Below are positions 19,479 to 28,517 of a stretch of DNA of 64,000 nt, piece after piece (positions within the stretch are counted from its first letter, which is position 1; each line of letters starts with the position of its first letter). The translations under genes and the position numbers were made by a program. The stretch is from positions 161,976 to 225,975 of the forward strand of contig JAJZUT010000004.1 of NCBI GenBank assembly GCA_021847105.1, given 5' to 3'. This DNA comes from Pseudomonadota bacterium. GTDB lineage: Bacteria > Pseudomonadota > Gammaproteobacteria > Steroidobacterales > Steroidobacteraceae. A model generated the notes under the pieces. That model was not told where the DNA came from. It ran no database searches and saw only the letters and a list, made by a program, of their open reading frames with translations.

Positions 19479-20687
19479 TCAGCTTGCCTGCTGCAAGGCC
19501 CGCGCGAGCTGCGCGCTCACCTGCGGAACTCGGCTCGCCAGCCCGAGCAGCGCCCCGCGCGCCACGCGCGCCGGGAGGGAGTCGTCGGTGTACAAGCGGA
19601 CGATGGCGTTGGTCGCCAGATACAGCGGCCGGGTCGCGAAACGATGCTCCGCGTCGAACGCCCGCAGCAGCGAGGCCGAACCGGGATCGCCGGGGCCCCT
19701 GCGGTCGCGCCCGCGACGGATCAGCCGGGCGAGCGTATCCTGCCCGGCGAGACCGAGATTGAATCCATGCGCCGTGACGGGGTGCATGCCCACCGCCGCA
19801 TCCCCAATGGTCGCGAAGCGCGGGGCGATGAAGCGCTGCGGATACACCGCAACGAGCGGATAGGCAAAGCGCTCGCTCTTGAGGGTCAGTGCGCCGAGAC
19901 GGTTGCGGGAGCGCTCGCGCATCTCGCGCTCGAAGGCTGCCGTCTCGAGCCCCTGCAGTCGCTCGATCTGGGCGTGCGGCAACGTCAGCACCAGCGAGGA
20001 CTGATGTTCACCCAGCGGAAGGATGGCGAGCGTCTGATGGTGCCCGAACCATTCACAGGCGACGCGCTCATTCGACAGTGCATGCTGCATGCGGCAGACC
20101 ATCATCGTCTTGCCGAAGTCCTGATGCCGCGCCGGGATACCGAGCGCGCGACGAGTCGCCGAGAAGCGGCTGTCGGCGGCGACGAGCAGCTTCGCGCGGA
20201 GCACCCGCCCATCCTGCAGCGTCACGGTGGCGCACTGTGCATCCGTCGCTGCGGCCTGAACCACGCACTCGGTGTGCAAGCGGGTCGTGCCATCTGCCCG
20301 CACGGTCTCATACAGTGCGCGGCGCAACAGATGATTCGAAACCAGGATGCCGAGGTCAGCGTCCTCATCGGCGCCCTCGGCCGCACCGCCGCGGGGCGCA
20401 ATATCGAGCCCGGCGCTCATCAATCCATTGAGCACCCGGGCTTTGCGGATACCGAACAGCTCCTGTGCCGGCAGCCGCTGCCAGGTCCCCATATTGCGCA
20501 GCATGCGCACCGATCGCCAGGTCAGGGCAATTTCGCGACCATCGTACGGCGCCTCGGCGAGCGCCGCCTCGGACAGCCGCTCGAGCACCACGACGGAGAG
20601 CCCCGAGCCGCGCATCGAGGCGGCAAAACTCAACCCGGCCGGACCGGCGCCAATAATCAGAATATCGCAGTCGAACACAGCACTCAC
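19479..20687 (-). CDS. FAD-dependent monooxygenase, UbiH/UbiM/VisC family
   Basis: 402 residues from GTG 20687 (GGGATGG upstream); ATG 20705 is the alternative. The Rossmann motif ILIIGAGPAGLSFAA binds FAD ADP at the N-terminus. The second FAD motif is GDAAVGMHPVTAHGFNLGL near residue 305, and a DG motif (LVAADSRFSATR) lies mid-protein. The family hydroxylates the ubiquinone ring. The TAHGFN variant of the usual AGQGFN suggests the UbiM-like branch, but I cannot settle the subfamily by eye. It stands alone, with no other ubi genes nearby. Confidence 0.75.
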   Translation of the reverse strand: MSAVFDCDILIIGAGPAGLSFAASMRGSGLSVVVLERLSEAALAEAPYDGREIALTWRSVRMLRNMGTWQRLPAQELFGIRKARVLNGLMSAGLDIAPRGGAAEGADEDADLGILVSNHLLRRALYETVRADGTTRLHTECVVQAAATDAQCATVTLQDGRVLRAKLLVAADSRFSATRRALGIPARHQDFGKTMMVCRMQHALSNERVACEWFGHHQTLAILPLGEHQSSLVLTLPHAQIERLQGLETAAFEREMRERSRNRLGALTLKSERFAYPLVAVYPQRFIAPRFATIGDAAVGMHPVTAHGFNLGLAGQDTLARLIRRGRDRRGPGDPGSASLLRAFDAEHRFATRPLYLATNAIVRLYTDDSLPARVARGALLGLASRVPQVSAQLARALQQAS

Positions 20688-21178
20688 CCAGCCATCCCAA
20701 TGCATCGATTCGCAGTGCGCAGGCCATTGATCTGCCCCGGCCGCCATCGGCTTCGGAGCATACACAGTTCAACCTGCGCCCGTTCGGGCGGCAGCGGTTT
20801 GGGTTCGCCAAATCATGCGCTTTGTCATCTCCTGGGTCCGCTGCCTCCCGCGGAGGCCCCGAGGACGACTCATCGCACCATGCCACGGGACGGTTGCGCG
20901 GCACGGCAGCAGATCGGCATCGCCCCGGACTGCGCAGTGCTCGACACACACCGGCGCACCCGTCCCCTCATACCCGGTGCGCTTGAGGTCGGGGCTCCCG
21001 GCCGATTCAGCCGCCCACTCCCCAGATGACTTACAGTTCGACACACGCGCACGGGCGAGGTTGTGATAGGTTGCCGCGGAACGAAGGGCCACATGGCACT
21101 GCCTCGAACCCCGCCTGCGGTACGCGTGCGCCCGCTGGCGAGCGAAACAGCATCGATCCTCTGAAGGTAAGGCATCTC
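20688..21178. other. Divergent intergenic region
   Basis: About 490 bases between the monooxygenase and the formyltransferase-like gene. I see no supported gene; both frames that stay open are Arg/Pro-rich and lack family features. AAGGTAAGG at 21164-21172 is the Shine-Dalgarno for the next gene. Confidence 0.35.
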
Positions 21179-22090
21179 ATGCGCTTCGCCATCGCCACCA
21201 TTGATCGGTACATCGGGATCTTCGAGACATTCTGCGAGGCCGGCTGGAGCGCGCTGAAACTGTTCACGGTGCCGATCCGAGACCCGGAATTCGGCAATCA
21301 GCGCGCGGCCATCGCGCTAGCCGAACACAAGGGTGCCGCCATTCAGCTCTCGCGCATCACCCCGCGCGACATCAGCGATCTCGGCAGTGCCGGCTGCGAG
21401 GTGCTGATCGTCGCCGGCTACGACTGGCGGATTCCGACATGCGCTCCTTTCGTGAAATACGCGGTCAACTTTCATCCCTCGCCCCTGCCCGAGGGACGCG
21501 GGCCATATCCCTTGCCACGCGCCATTCTCGAGCGCCGCCCCGTCTGGGGAATGACCTGTCACCGGTTGAGTCACGCGTTCGATGCCGGGGAGATCCTCGC
21601 CTCGGAGCGCTTCGCGATACGGCCCGACGAATGTCACGAGAGCCTCAACTTGAGAGTGCAGATGGCGGGCAAGCGACTCGCGGCACGGGTTGCCGGCAAC
21701 TTCTCCGAGCTCTGGCACACCGCGGTGCCTCAGACAGGCGGCAGCTACTGGCCGAGGATCACGATGCGCGAGCGCGTCATTGATTTCGGCAAGCCGCTCG
21801 ATGAGCTCCTGCGCCACGTCCGTGCCTACGGCAGAACCGGCAGCATCGCGAATCTCAACGGCACCTGGCTCATCGTGAAGCGGGCCGCCGGCTGGCACGA
21901 GACCCACTCTCATCGGCCCGGGGACATCGTACACGTCTACGGTCGCGAGGCACTCATCGCTGCACGGGACGGTTACCTCGCACTCCTTGAAACCGACATC
22001 GCACCGCCGCACGTCGGCCTCGAGCTGGCGGCCGGCGCACCGGCTGCCACAACGCCCCCGCACTCGCAGGAACACGCTGAAGCGCGCTAG
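21179..22090 (+). CDS. Formyltransferase-like protein (Fmt/ArnA N-domain fold)
   Basis: 303 residues from ATG 21179, which has AAGGTAAGG six bases upstream; an upstream in-frame extension lacks homology. The formyl-transferase N-domain shows NFHPSPLPEGRG with Asn97 and His99, and FDAGEI with Asp135. These are the Asn-His-Asp catalytic set of Fmt and PurN. A C-terminal formyl_trans_C-like domain covers about 210-290. The reaction should use 10-formyltetrahydrofolate, but the acceptor (sugar amine, aminoacyl or other) is unknown. It is not next to def or rsmB, so it is probably not the housekeeping fmt. Confidence 0.75.
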   Translation: MRFAIATIDRYIGIFETFCEAGWSALKLFTVPIRDPEFGNQRAAIALAEHKGAAIQLSRITPRDISDLGSAGCEVLIVAGYDWRIPTCAPFVKYAVNFHPSPLPEGRGPYPLPRAILERRPVWGMTCHRLSHAFDAGEILASERFAIRPDECHESLNLRVQMAGKRLAARVAGNFSELWHTAVPQTGGSYWPRITMRERVIDFGKPLDELLRHVRAYGRTGSIANLNGTWLIVKRAAGWHETHSHRPGDIVHVYGREALIAARDGYLALLETDIAPPHVGLELAAGAPAATTPPHSQEHAEAR

Positions 22091-22373
22091 CGGACTTACG
22101 CCCCATGCGGTTACTTCGACACGGGCGTGAGTTGCGTGATCTGCCTACTGAACTGACACGCTATCGCTCCGACACCAGGCGGCAGAAGACGCCGGTCGGG
22201 CACATCACGCCGCTTCGCTTCGTATCGAATTGTGCATGGCCGATCAGTTCACCGTTCTCGCGAGGCGCAGTCGCCGCGTGCCGCTGCTCAGGGCCCGGCG
22301 CACTGCTGCCAAGCCAGGCCCACGTAAGCCTTAAACCTGTGCGAACTATCGCGCCTCTCTCGCAGCCGACAGC

Positions 22374-23831
22374 TCAGAGTCGGATGGCGATATTCTTCGT
22401 TTGGACATAGTTCATCATGCCCTCGCGACCTTTTTCGCGTCCGAATCCCGATTGACCGACGCCGCCGAACGGCGTCTCGACGCCACCGGCAAACCATTCG
22501 TTGACGAACACCTGTCCGCCCCGAAGCGCACGCGCGGTTTTCATCGCGCGCTCGAGATCCCGCGTGAACACCCCTGCGACCAAACCAAAGCGCGTGCCGT
22601 TGGCAATCTCATGGGCCTCTTGATCCGTTCGGAATGAAAGCACCGTCAGGACCGGTCCGAACACTTCCTCTTGTGCGATCTGACACGCCGGGTCAGTCGC
22701 CCGAATGACGGTGGGCTGCATGAAGGCCCCCGCGCCACCCAGTGCACTGCCGCCGGCAATGATCCGCGCATCCTCGGCCCGAGCCCTGCTGACCATGTTC
22801 AGCACGGCATCTCGCCGCTCGCCCGAGGCGAGCGCGCCCATGTTCAGCCCCTCTTCGGCCCGCTCGACGCCCGGGCCGACAGACAGCGCCCGCGCCAGAG
22901 CGCTCGCCCTCTCGAGCAGTTCCTCCACCTTACTCTCGTGCACCAACACGCGCGACATTGCCGAGCAGGTCTGACCGGCATTGTAGAAAATGCCGTAGCG
23001 CATGTTCGTTTCGAACGCATCCAGATCCGCATCGGGATACACGATGGCAGCCGATTTGCCGCCCAACTCGAGAATAGTCGGCACGACATTCTCAGCCGCA
23101 GCGTGCGCCACGGCAATGCCGCTTTTCACCGAACCGGTGAAAACGATCAGATTGACGAGCGGATGTGACGCCAGTGCTGCCCCTGCACTCGCCCCCAAGC
23201 CACACACGATGTTGACTGCCCCGGCAGGAAGCGCACACGCTTCAGCCGCACGGGCATACCACAGGTTCGATAACGGGGTCATTTCGGGGGTCTTGACCAC
23301 GCAGGGATTGCCGCACGCCAATGCCGGAGCCAGCGACCGTGCCGTCATCTCGAACGGATAATTCCACGGAATGATGTGAGCGGTGACGCCGCGCGGCTCC
23401 ACCTCAGTGAAATCGACGTACTCGCCGCCCAGCGGGATCGAGCGTCCTTCGAGGCTTTCGGCGAGGTTCGCGTAATACTCGAGGAAACGCACCGCACCGG
23501 CGACTTCGACCCGTGCTTCCCACAGCGGCTTGCCCTGTTCGAGCGTCACGGTCAAGGCGATTTGCGCTTGATTGGCGCCGATGAAGGCTGCCATTCTGTG
23601 CAACATCCGTGCGCGTTCCACTGGCCGCAGAGCGGACAATGCGCCGGAACGATGCACCCGGCATGCGGCACGTACCGCCAGATCCACCTCCGCGGCGCCA
23701 GCCATCGCCTGCCGGGAAAGTTCCACTCCAGTGGCCGGATCGATGACCGGCCGGGCCGTCGCGGCGTCGCCCACCCAACGACCGTCGATATGATTCAGGG
23801 ACAGTTCCGCAAAGCAAGCCGCAGCGCTCAT
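22374..23831 (-). CDS. NAD(P)-dependent aldehyde dehydrogenase
   Basis: 485 residues, full length for the family. Cofactor-binding motifs PWNYPFEMTARSLAPALACG and FTGSVKSG are present. The catalytic Glu is in LELGGKSA and the catalytic Cys in YNAGQTCSAMSR near residue 285. C-terminal EEVFGPVLTVLSF and PFGGVGQSGFGREKG complete the pattern. It oxidises an aldehyde to the acid and resembles betaine-aldehyde or gamma-aminobutyraldehyde type enzymes. It lies 10 bases behind a zinc alcohol dehydrogenase, so the pair probably converts an alcohol through the aldehyde to the acid. Confidence 0.93.
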   Translation of the reverse strand: MSAAACFAELSLNHIDGRWVGDAATARPVIDPATGVELSRQAMAGAAEVDLAVRAACRVHRSGALSALRPVERARMLHRMAAFIGANQAQIALTVTLEQGKPLWEARVEVAGAVRFLEYYANLAESLEGRSIPLGGEYVDFTEVEPRGVTAHIIPWNYPFEMTARSLAPALACGNPCVVKTPEMTPLSNLWYARAAEACALPAGAVNIVCGLGASAGAALASHPLVNLIVFTGSVKSGIAVAHAAAENVVPTILELGGKSAAIVYPDADLDAFETNMRYGIFYNAGQTCSAMSRVLVHESKVEELLERASALARALSVGPGVERAEEGLNMGALASGERRDAVLNMVSRARAEDARIIAGGSALGGAGAFMQPTVIRATDPACQIAQEEVFGPVLTVLSFRTDQEAHEIANGTRFGLVAGVFTRDLERAMKTARALRGGQVFVNEWFAGGVETPFGGVGQSGFGREKGREGMMNYVQTKNIAIRL

Positions 23832-23841
23832 GGCCAGCCCC

Positions 23842-24885
23842 TCAAAACCGGTCGATCACTGAGATGCCGAAACCGCTGCCCTCTTCCAGGCGGTCAAGCG
23901 CACCTTGCAGCCCCGCCAACGCAATGCGCTCGGTGACCAACTGCGCAAGATCGAGCCGTCCGCTGGCCGCCATTTCGAGTAACGGCGCGAAGCCGGCCGC
24001 GCCGAGTCCACGCATCCCAAACAGGCTCAGCTGGCGGGAATAGACCAGATCGAGCAGCGGCAGTTTCACCTCGACGTGTCGCCCGACGGGCATCCCAATC
24101 TGTACATGGCGGCCCAGCTTGCGCAGCGAACGCAGCGAATTGTCGAATGTCGCGCTCACACCGAGCGCATCAATCGACACATGCGCTCCTCCCCGAGTGA
24201 GCTCGCGCACCGCAGCGCCGACGTCCCCGACGTCAAGGGCGTTCACACAATGCTCGGCACCCAGTTCGCGCGCTTTGGCGAGCGCGACGGCCGAGATGTC
24301 CACCGCCACCACGCGCGCACCAAGTGTCCTTGCCAGCAGGAGCGCCGCGAGGCCGACACCGCCGCAGCCGTGAACCGCCAGCCATTCGCCTTCCTGCAGG
24401 CCCGCGCGGTCATTGATCGCGCGCCATGCGGTGGTCACTCGGCAGCCCATGCCAGCCGCTTCGACATAACCGACGGCGCTCGGCAGGCGCACGAGATTGA
24501 AGTCGGCATGGTGCACGACCACACGCTCTGCGAAGGCGCCCCACTGCGTGAAGCCTATCAAGCGCTGAGTGTCGCAGATGGTCGGCCGACCGCCGGTGCA
24601 GTCCTCGCAGTGTCCGCAACCCAGAATGAAAGGAGCCGTCACACGATCGCCGCGGCGAAAGCTGCGACATTCGGGGCCGGTTTCCACGACCTCCCCGGCA
24701 AACTCATGTCCCATGACATGCGGCAGGATCAGATCCGGATCGGCTCCCTTCCAGGTATGCAGATCCGAGCGGCACACACCACAGGCATGAACCTCGACGA
24801 TGACGCCGTCGTGCGGGCAGTGCGGGTCGGCGACCGACTCGAGGGTGACGGGCGTGCGGATGGCGGTGAGCAAAGCGGCTTGCAT
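23842..24885 (-). CDS. Zinc-dependent alcohol dehydrogenase
   Basis: 347 residues from ATG 24885 (GGAC upstream); an ATG ten codons earlier is less likely. Catalytic zinc ligands are Cys in ACGVCRSD and His/Glu in GHEFAGEV. The structural zinc motif is the four cysteines of GCGHCEDCTGGRPTIC. The Rossmann glycine motif is HGCGGVGLAAL. It is a medium-chain NAD(P)-linked dehydrogenase and first gene of a two-gene operon with the aldehyde dehydrogenase downstream. Substrate unknown. Confidence 0.93.
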   Translation of the reverse strand: MQAALLTAIRTPVTLESVADPHCPHDGVIVEVHACGVCRSDLHTWKGADPDLILPHVMGHEFAGEVVETGPECRSFRRGDRVTAPFILGCGHCEDCTGGRPTICDTQRLIGFTQWGAFAERVVVHHADFNLVRLPSAVGYVEAAGMGCRVTTAWRAINDRAGLQEGEWLAVHGCGGVGLAALLLARTLGARVVAVDISAVALAKARELGAEHCVNALDVGDVGAAVRELTRGGAHVSIDALGVSATFDNSLRSLRKLGRHVQIGMPVGRHVEVKLPLLDLVYSRQLSLFGMRGLGAAGFAPLLEMAASGRLDLAQLVTERIALAGLQGALDRLEEGSGFGISVIDRF

Positions 24886-25605
24886 GATTTGACGTCCAAA
24901 TTGGCGATAGGTCACGGCTTGCAGGCGATCGCGCGGCCGACGCCCTGCCGTAATGGGGAAATGCGTCGCAGCAACGCTCTCGCTCGGCGCGAGCGCTGAT
25001 TGGTTCGGCGCGCGACCTCAGGCGTACGTGAAGGCAGTCATTTTGGCACGAATTGTGCCGCGCATCGCGGCCACCACCCGAGCTGTCGCGCTGCCTCGCC
25101 GCTGCGCCAAGCGGCGACCGGTCAATCCGCTGAGTCGATCGGCCCGAACAAATCACGAACCCGCCCGATGCGACTCGGAGTGCGCAACCGCCGGTTCGCC
25201 CCCGGACCGATTGCGTCACCGTCGAATAGGTGCCACTGTCGCACGTCGCCCGCCAGGACAGCGATACCTGTCCCGTCTGGCGTCGTACACCAGGACGTGA
25301 CTGTCGAAGCCTCTACTGGCTTTACCGCCTGAACGGTATCGTGGCTGCAGCGCTCGAGCGGCGTGGCCCGCTCGTCCACGGATCGGCCCGTGCCCGCGGC
25401 GACGCCCCCCTGACAAGCGCGCGAACCGAGGTCAAGCTGCGCAACGAACGCGTCGCTTGCGCGGGGCCGTACCGCCCTGCTGGGTCCACGCAGCGAGCCA
25501 CCTCGAATATCAGTGCACGTTCACGCCGCGTCGGCCAGATACGGACCGAGTGACGAGGATCGCGCTGTGCCGCTTCGTCCTCGGCCACTCGATGCCATGT
25601 TCCCC
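24886..25605. other. Long intergenic region, no confident gene
   Basis: About 720 bases upstream of the ADH gene and downstream of the FrnE-like gene. One minus-strand frame at 25122-25379 (85 codons, ending LFGPIDSAD) reads fairly protein-like in its C-terminal half. It has weaker GC bias at codon position three than neighbours and no recognised family. It may be a remnant or chance. No repeats or RNA gene seen. Confidence 0.3.
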
Positions 25606-26277
25606 TCAGCCGCAAGCGCCGCTGGCTTCGAGGGGTGGAATTGCCGTTTCCTTGCCGAGCCATTGTTCGAGCGCGGGGAGGAGATGCGCGCCCGGCTGAA
25701 ATCCGCGCGTCACGATGGCATAGGGGTTGTCGTCGCCTTTCCCGGCGATCAGCGTCGGGAACCCCCGTACACCGGCTGACTGCGCAATCGCGAAGTCGCC
25801 GCGGGTTTCCTCACGCACCGCCTCGCTATCAAACGCGTCGCGGAACTCAGCGCGGTCCATACCGAATTCGGCGGCCAGATCCGCAAGCGTACTGGCGTCG
25901 GTAACGTCGCAATTTTCTGCGTAAAAGGCTCGGTGGATGCGCCTCAGCGCCGCGATGCCCATCGCCGCGCCACGGCGACGCAGCACCACCACGGCGCGGC
26001 TCGCAGGCTCGGTGTCGTAAATGAAGCGTTCGCGCTCGAAGAACGTGAAGTCGAACGGCTGTCCCGACGCTTCGTAGACATGCTGCCAGTGGCTGCGAAC
26101 GTCGCTGCGCTCCTGTGCAGTCATGGGTTCTTTCGTCCAGGGGCGCAGCCCCCCCATGATCAGACGAATGGGCAGCGAAGGGCCGAACCGCTGCGAAATG
26201 GCCTCGATAACCGGCGAGAAACCCCAGCACCAGGAGCACATCGGATCGGCGAAATAGACCAGGTGAGGTTTAGACAT
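25606..26277 (-). CDS. DsbA-family oxidoreductase, FrnE-like
   Basis: 223 residues from ATG 26277 with GAAGGAGA upstream. A thioredoxin-like fold starts at the N-terminus with the active site CSWC at 14-17 (FADPMCSWCWGF). The helical insert of FrnE-type proteins follows, and the cis-Pro loop is GVRGFPTLI near residue 177. There is no signal peptide, so it is cytoplasmic, unlike classical DsbA. It is divergent from a TetR gene with a shared operator region. The neighbouring operon encodes a redoxin and a haloacid dehalogenase, which suggests a thiol- or electrophile-stress locus; that link is inference. Confidence 0.88.
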   Translation of the reverse strand: MSKPHLVYFADPMCSWCWGFSPVIEAISQRFGPSLPIRLIMGGLRPWTKEPMTAQERSDVRSHWQHVYEASGQPFDFTFFERERFIYDTEPASRAVVVLRRRGAAMGIAALRRIHRAFYAENCDVTDASTLADLAAEFGMDRAEFRDAFDSEAVREETRGDFAIAQSAGVRGFPTLIAGKGDDNPYAIVTRGFQPGAHLLPALEQWLGKETAIPPLEASGACG

Positions 26278-26310
26278 GCAGGGTCTCCTTCGAGTGGCGC
26301 TGGACGATAC

Positions 26311-26338
26311 TTGATTTAAATGGACCGTTCTATTATAT
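26311..26338 (+). promoter_or_regulatory. Promoter with embedded TetR-type operator
   Basis: TTGATT (26311-26316), 16 bases, TTATAT (26333-26338) forms a good sigma-70 promoter reading into tetR. Between and over the -10 lies ATGGACCGTTCTAT (26320-26333), an imperfect palindrome. It resembles the TAGACCGGTCTA-type sites of NemR-like TetR regulators. Placement suggests autorepression and control of the divergent FrnE-like gene. Confidence 0.55.
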
Positions 26339-26369
26339 CTCGCATACCGCTGACTCCCAAGTGCCACCG

Positions 26370-26987
26370 ATGCCGCGCCCCCGATCGCTTTCCGACGACA
26401 CTGTGCTCGAACGCGCGATCGAGGTGTTCTGGCAGAACGGCTACGCCGGCACCTCGCTGCGCGACCTGACGCAGGCGACGGGACTCAGTTCCGCCGCGCT
26501 CTATCATCGCTTCAGCGACAAGGACGGCTTGTTCATCGCGGCGTTGCGCCGCTATGCGGACGAGGGATTGGTGGAGCGTCTCGGGCGTCTCTCCGTTGCC
26601 CGGGATGCGCTCGGCGCGATCCGCAATTTCCTCGATGAACTGATCGCGATGTCGCTGGCCGATCCGCACCATCGCGGCTGCCTACTGGTCAACACGGCGC
26701 TCGACGGGGCCACGATGTCGGCCGAGGCGCGCGCGCTCGTACGCACCCGCCTCGGGGAGGTCGAGCAGTTTTTCGCCGCGCGGCTGAAGCAGGCTGTCGC
26801 CGACGATGCGCTCGATCCAAACACCGACATCGCCGGGGTGGCCACGACTCTGCTCGGCACGGTTCTCGCCATCCGCGTGATGGCACGGCTCGAACCCGAC
26901 CCCGCTCGGCTGCGTGCGCTGGCCGAGCACGCCATCGCCAGTCTTCCTCGGCCGGCGAAAATGATGCGCCAGGGCCTCGAGCGATGA
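26370..26987 (+). CDS. TetR/AcrR-family regulator
   Basis: 205 residues from ATG 26370; GTG 26361 is also possible. The N-terminal HTH reads VFWQNGYAGTSLRDLTQATGLSSAALYHRFSDK split over helices 1-3, with the typical KDGLF after it. The C-terminal domain has HRGCLLVNTALD, as in the YxaF/NemR-like branch; this conserved Cys (about residue 104) could sense electrophiles or thiols, by analogy. It is first gene of a four-gene operon and divergent from a FrnE-like protein. Confidence 0.9.
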   Translation: MPRPRSLSDDTVLERAIEVFWQNGYAGTSLRDLTQATGLSSAALYHRFSDKDGLFIAALRRYADEGLVERLGRLSVARDALGAIRNFLDELIAMSLADPHHRGCLLVNTALDGATMSAEARALVRTRLGEVEQFFAARLKQAVADDALDPNTDIAGVATTLLGTVLAIRVMARLEPDPARLRALAEHAIASLPRPAKMMRQGLER

Positions 26988-27280
26988 TCGACGTGCACTA
27001 CCCCGAGCCCCCCGCTGCCCAGCACGGGAAGGAAAGGGAATATTTGCGCACCCCGCGCGAGGCCGCGTTCGAACAGACAGTAGAGTCGATTGCCACCGAA
27101 CGCGAGCCCGCACTGGCTGCATTGAACCGCACAGGCATCGTCGGCGCATTCCCGTGGGCTCCGCTCATCAGCCCCATCGCGCGCTCGGCAGTCAACGATC
27201 CGGATTTCGCCTGGGTCGAGCAGATGCTCGACGCTCACGGCGGACTCGCCCGCTCCGCGCGGCGGACAGCCCGTGCCTGA
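26984..27280 (+). CDS. Small hypothetical protein in tetR operon
   Basis: 98 residues; its ATG overlaps the tetR stop (ATGA), which supports that it is real. No family recognised. It has no cysteine, no signal peptide and no membrane segment. Features are KEREYLRTPREAAFEQTVES and a later hydrophobic patch (GIVGAFPWAPLISPIA). Probably a cytoplasmic accessory of the redoxin/dehalogenase operon; function unknown. Confidence 0.6.
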   Translation: MIDVHYPEPPAAQHGKEREYLRTPREAAFEQTVESIATEREPALAALNRTGIVGAFPWAPLISPIARSAVNDPDFAWVEQMLDAHGGLARSARRTARA

Positions 27281-27312
27281 CCAGAAACCGCAGGACATCA
27301 AGAGGACCCCCG

Positions 27313-27834
27313 ATGGATACTACGCACAAACTTCATCCCGGCCAGCCCTTCACTCCGGTCGCCTTCAAGCAACTCGGTGGCGGCGAGTTCACCTTCGGCG
27401 CCTCGGGCGGTTGGCAGGCGCTGTTCGTGATCCGCGGCCAGCATTGTCCGATCTGCAAGTCCTATCTCTCGGAAATCGAACAGCGGCGAGAGGCTTTGGC
27501 CGCGCTGGGCGTCTCCGTCGCTGCCGTCTCTGCAGACACCGAAGCGCAGACCCGTATGACCGCGGAGGCGGCGAAAGTGAATTTCCCGCTGCTCTACGGC
27601 ATGGACGATGCGACCATGCACCGGCTCGGCCTCTATGTGTCCGAGCCGCGTTCGGCGCAGGAGACCGACCATCGCTTCCCTGAGCCCGCGCTCTTTGTCG
27701 TCAATCCCCAGGGCGTTCTGCACCTGCTCGATATCGCCAACGCGCCGTTCCTGCGCCCTGATCTCGACCGCATCGTGCGCGGACTCGGCTTCATCATCGA
27801 GAAGGCCTATCCGATCCGAGGCACGGTGAAATGA
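27313..27834 (+). CDS. Redoxin (AhpC/TSA-type) protein
   Basis: 173 residues from ATG 27313 with AGAGGA upstream. Thioredoxin fold with active-site CPIC at 45-48 (RGQHCPICKSY), the position of the peroxiredoxin-like dithiol, followed by VSADTEAQ and PLLYGMDD. The C-terminal FVVNPQGVLHLLDI strand is typical. No signal peptide. It likely reduces peroxides or mixed disulfides. Its stop overlaps the dehalogenase start, so the two are co-translated. Confidence 0.85.
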   Translation: MDTTHKLHPGQPFTPVAFKQLGGGEFTFGASGGWQALFVIRGQHCPICKSYLSEIEQRREALAALGVSVAAVSADTEAQTRMTAEAAKVNFPLLYGMDDATMHRLGLYVSEPRSAQETDHRFPEPALFVVNPQGVLHLLDIANAPFLRPDLDRIVRGLGFIIEKAYPIRGTVK

Positions 27835-28517
27835 GCCTGCTGACCGGCATCCGCGCCTGCGTCTTCGACGCCTACGGCACGATCTTCGACTTTGCCTCCG
27901 CGGCGGCACGCTGCACCGAAATCCCCGCGGAACAGCGGGCCGCGCTGACCAATCTGTGGCGCGATAAGCAGCTGCAATACACATGGCTGCGCACGTTGCA
28001 GGGCCGCTACGCGGACTTCTGGCAGGTGACGGGCGAGGCGCTGGACTTCACGCTGGACAGTCTGGGCATCGCGACACCCACCCTGCGCAGCCGTTTGATG
28101 GACCTTTATTTGACGCTCTCGTCCTTTCCCGAGGTTCCCGACACGCTGCGCCGGCTGAAGAAAGCGGGCTTCCTCACCGCAATCCTATCGAATGGATCCC
28201 CGGCGATGCTCGACAATGCGGTGCGCAACGCCGGTCTGCGCGATCTGCTCGACGCGGTGCTGTCGGCCGACGCAGTCAAGGTCTTCAAGACTCATCCGCG
28301 CGTCTATGAATACAGCCTGCAACAACTCGGCGTTGAGGCGCAGCAGGTGTCGTTCCAGTCCTCGAACGCCTGGGACGCCTTCGCCGCCTCTGCGTTCGGC
28401 ATGCATGTGGTGTGGTGCAACCGGTATGGCCAGCGGCGCGAGCGACTGCCGGGCGCGCCGGAGCACGAAGTACGGAGTCTCGCCGAACTGCCTGCGCTAC
28501 TCGCCTCGCCGACCTGA
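27831..28517 (+). CDS. L-2-haloacid dehalogenase (HAD type II)
   Basis: 228 residues, ATG overlapping the redoxin stop. HAD motif I is FDAYGTIFD with nucleophile Asp13, motif II is SNGSP, motif III Lys is in KVFKTHP, and motif IV is SSNAWD. These are the diagnostic type II haloacid dehalogenase residues, including Arg in the cap. It should hydrolyse L-2-haloacids to D-2-hydroxyacids, although many relatives act on other substrates. Last gene of the tetR-led operon. No terminator with a T-tract was seen after it. Confidence 0.9.
   Translation: MSLLTGIRACVFDAYGTIFDFASAAARCTEIPAEQRAALTNLWRDKQLQYTWLRTLQGRYADFWQVTGEALDFTLDSLGIATPTLRSRLMDLYLTLSSFPEVPDTLRRLKKAGFLTAILSNGSPAMLDNAVRNAGLRDLLDAVLSADAVKVFKTHPRVYEYSLQQLGVEAQQVSFQSSNAWDAFAASAFGMHVVWCNRYGQRRERLPGAPEHEVRSLAELPALLASPT

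Noticed and set aside
25122..25379. Possible 85-residue gene on the minus strand
   Set aside because: No family, weak codon bias and no Shine-Dalgarno; recorded only as a possibility within the intergenic entry.
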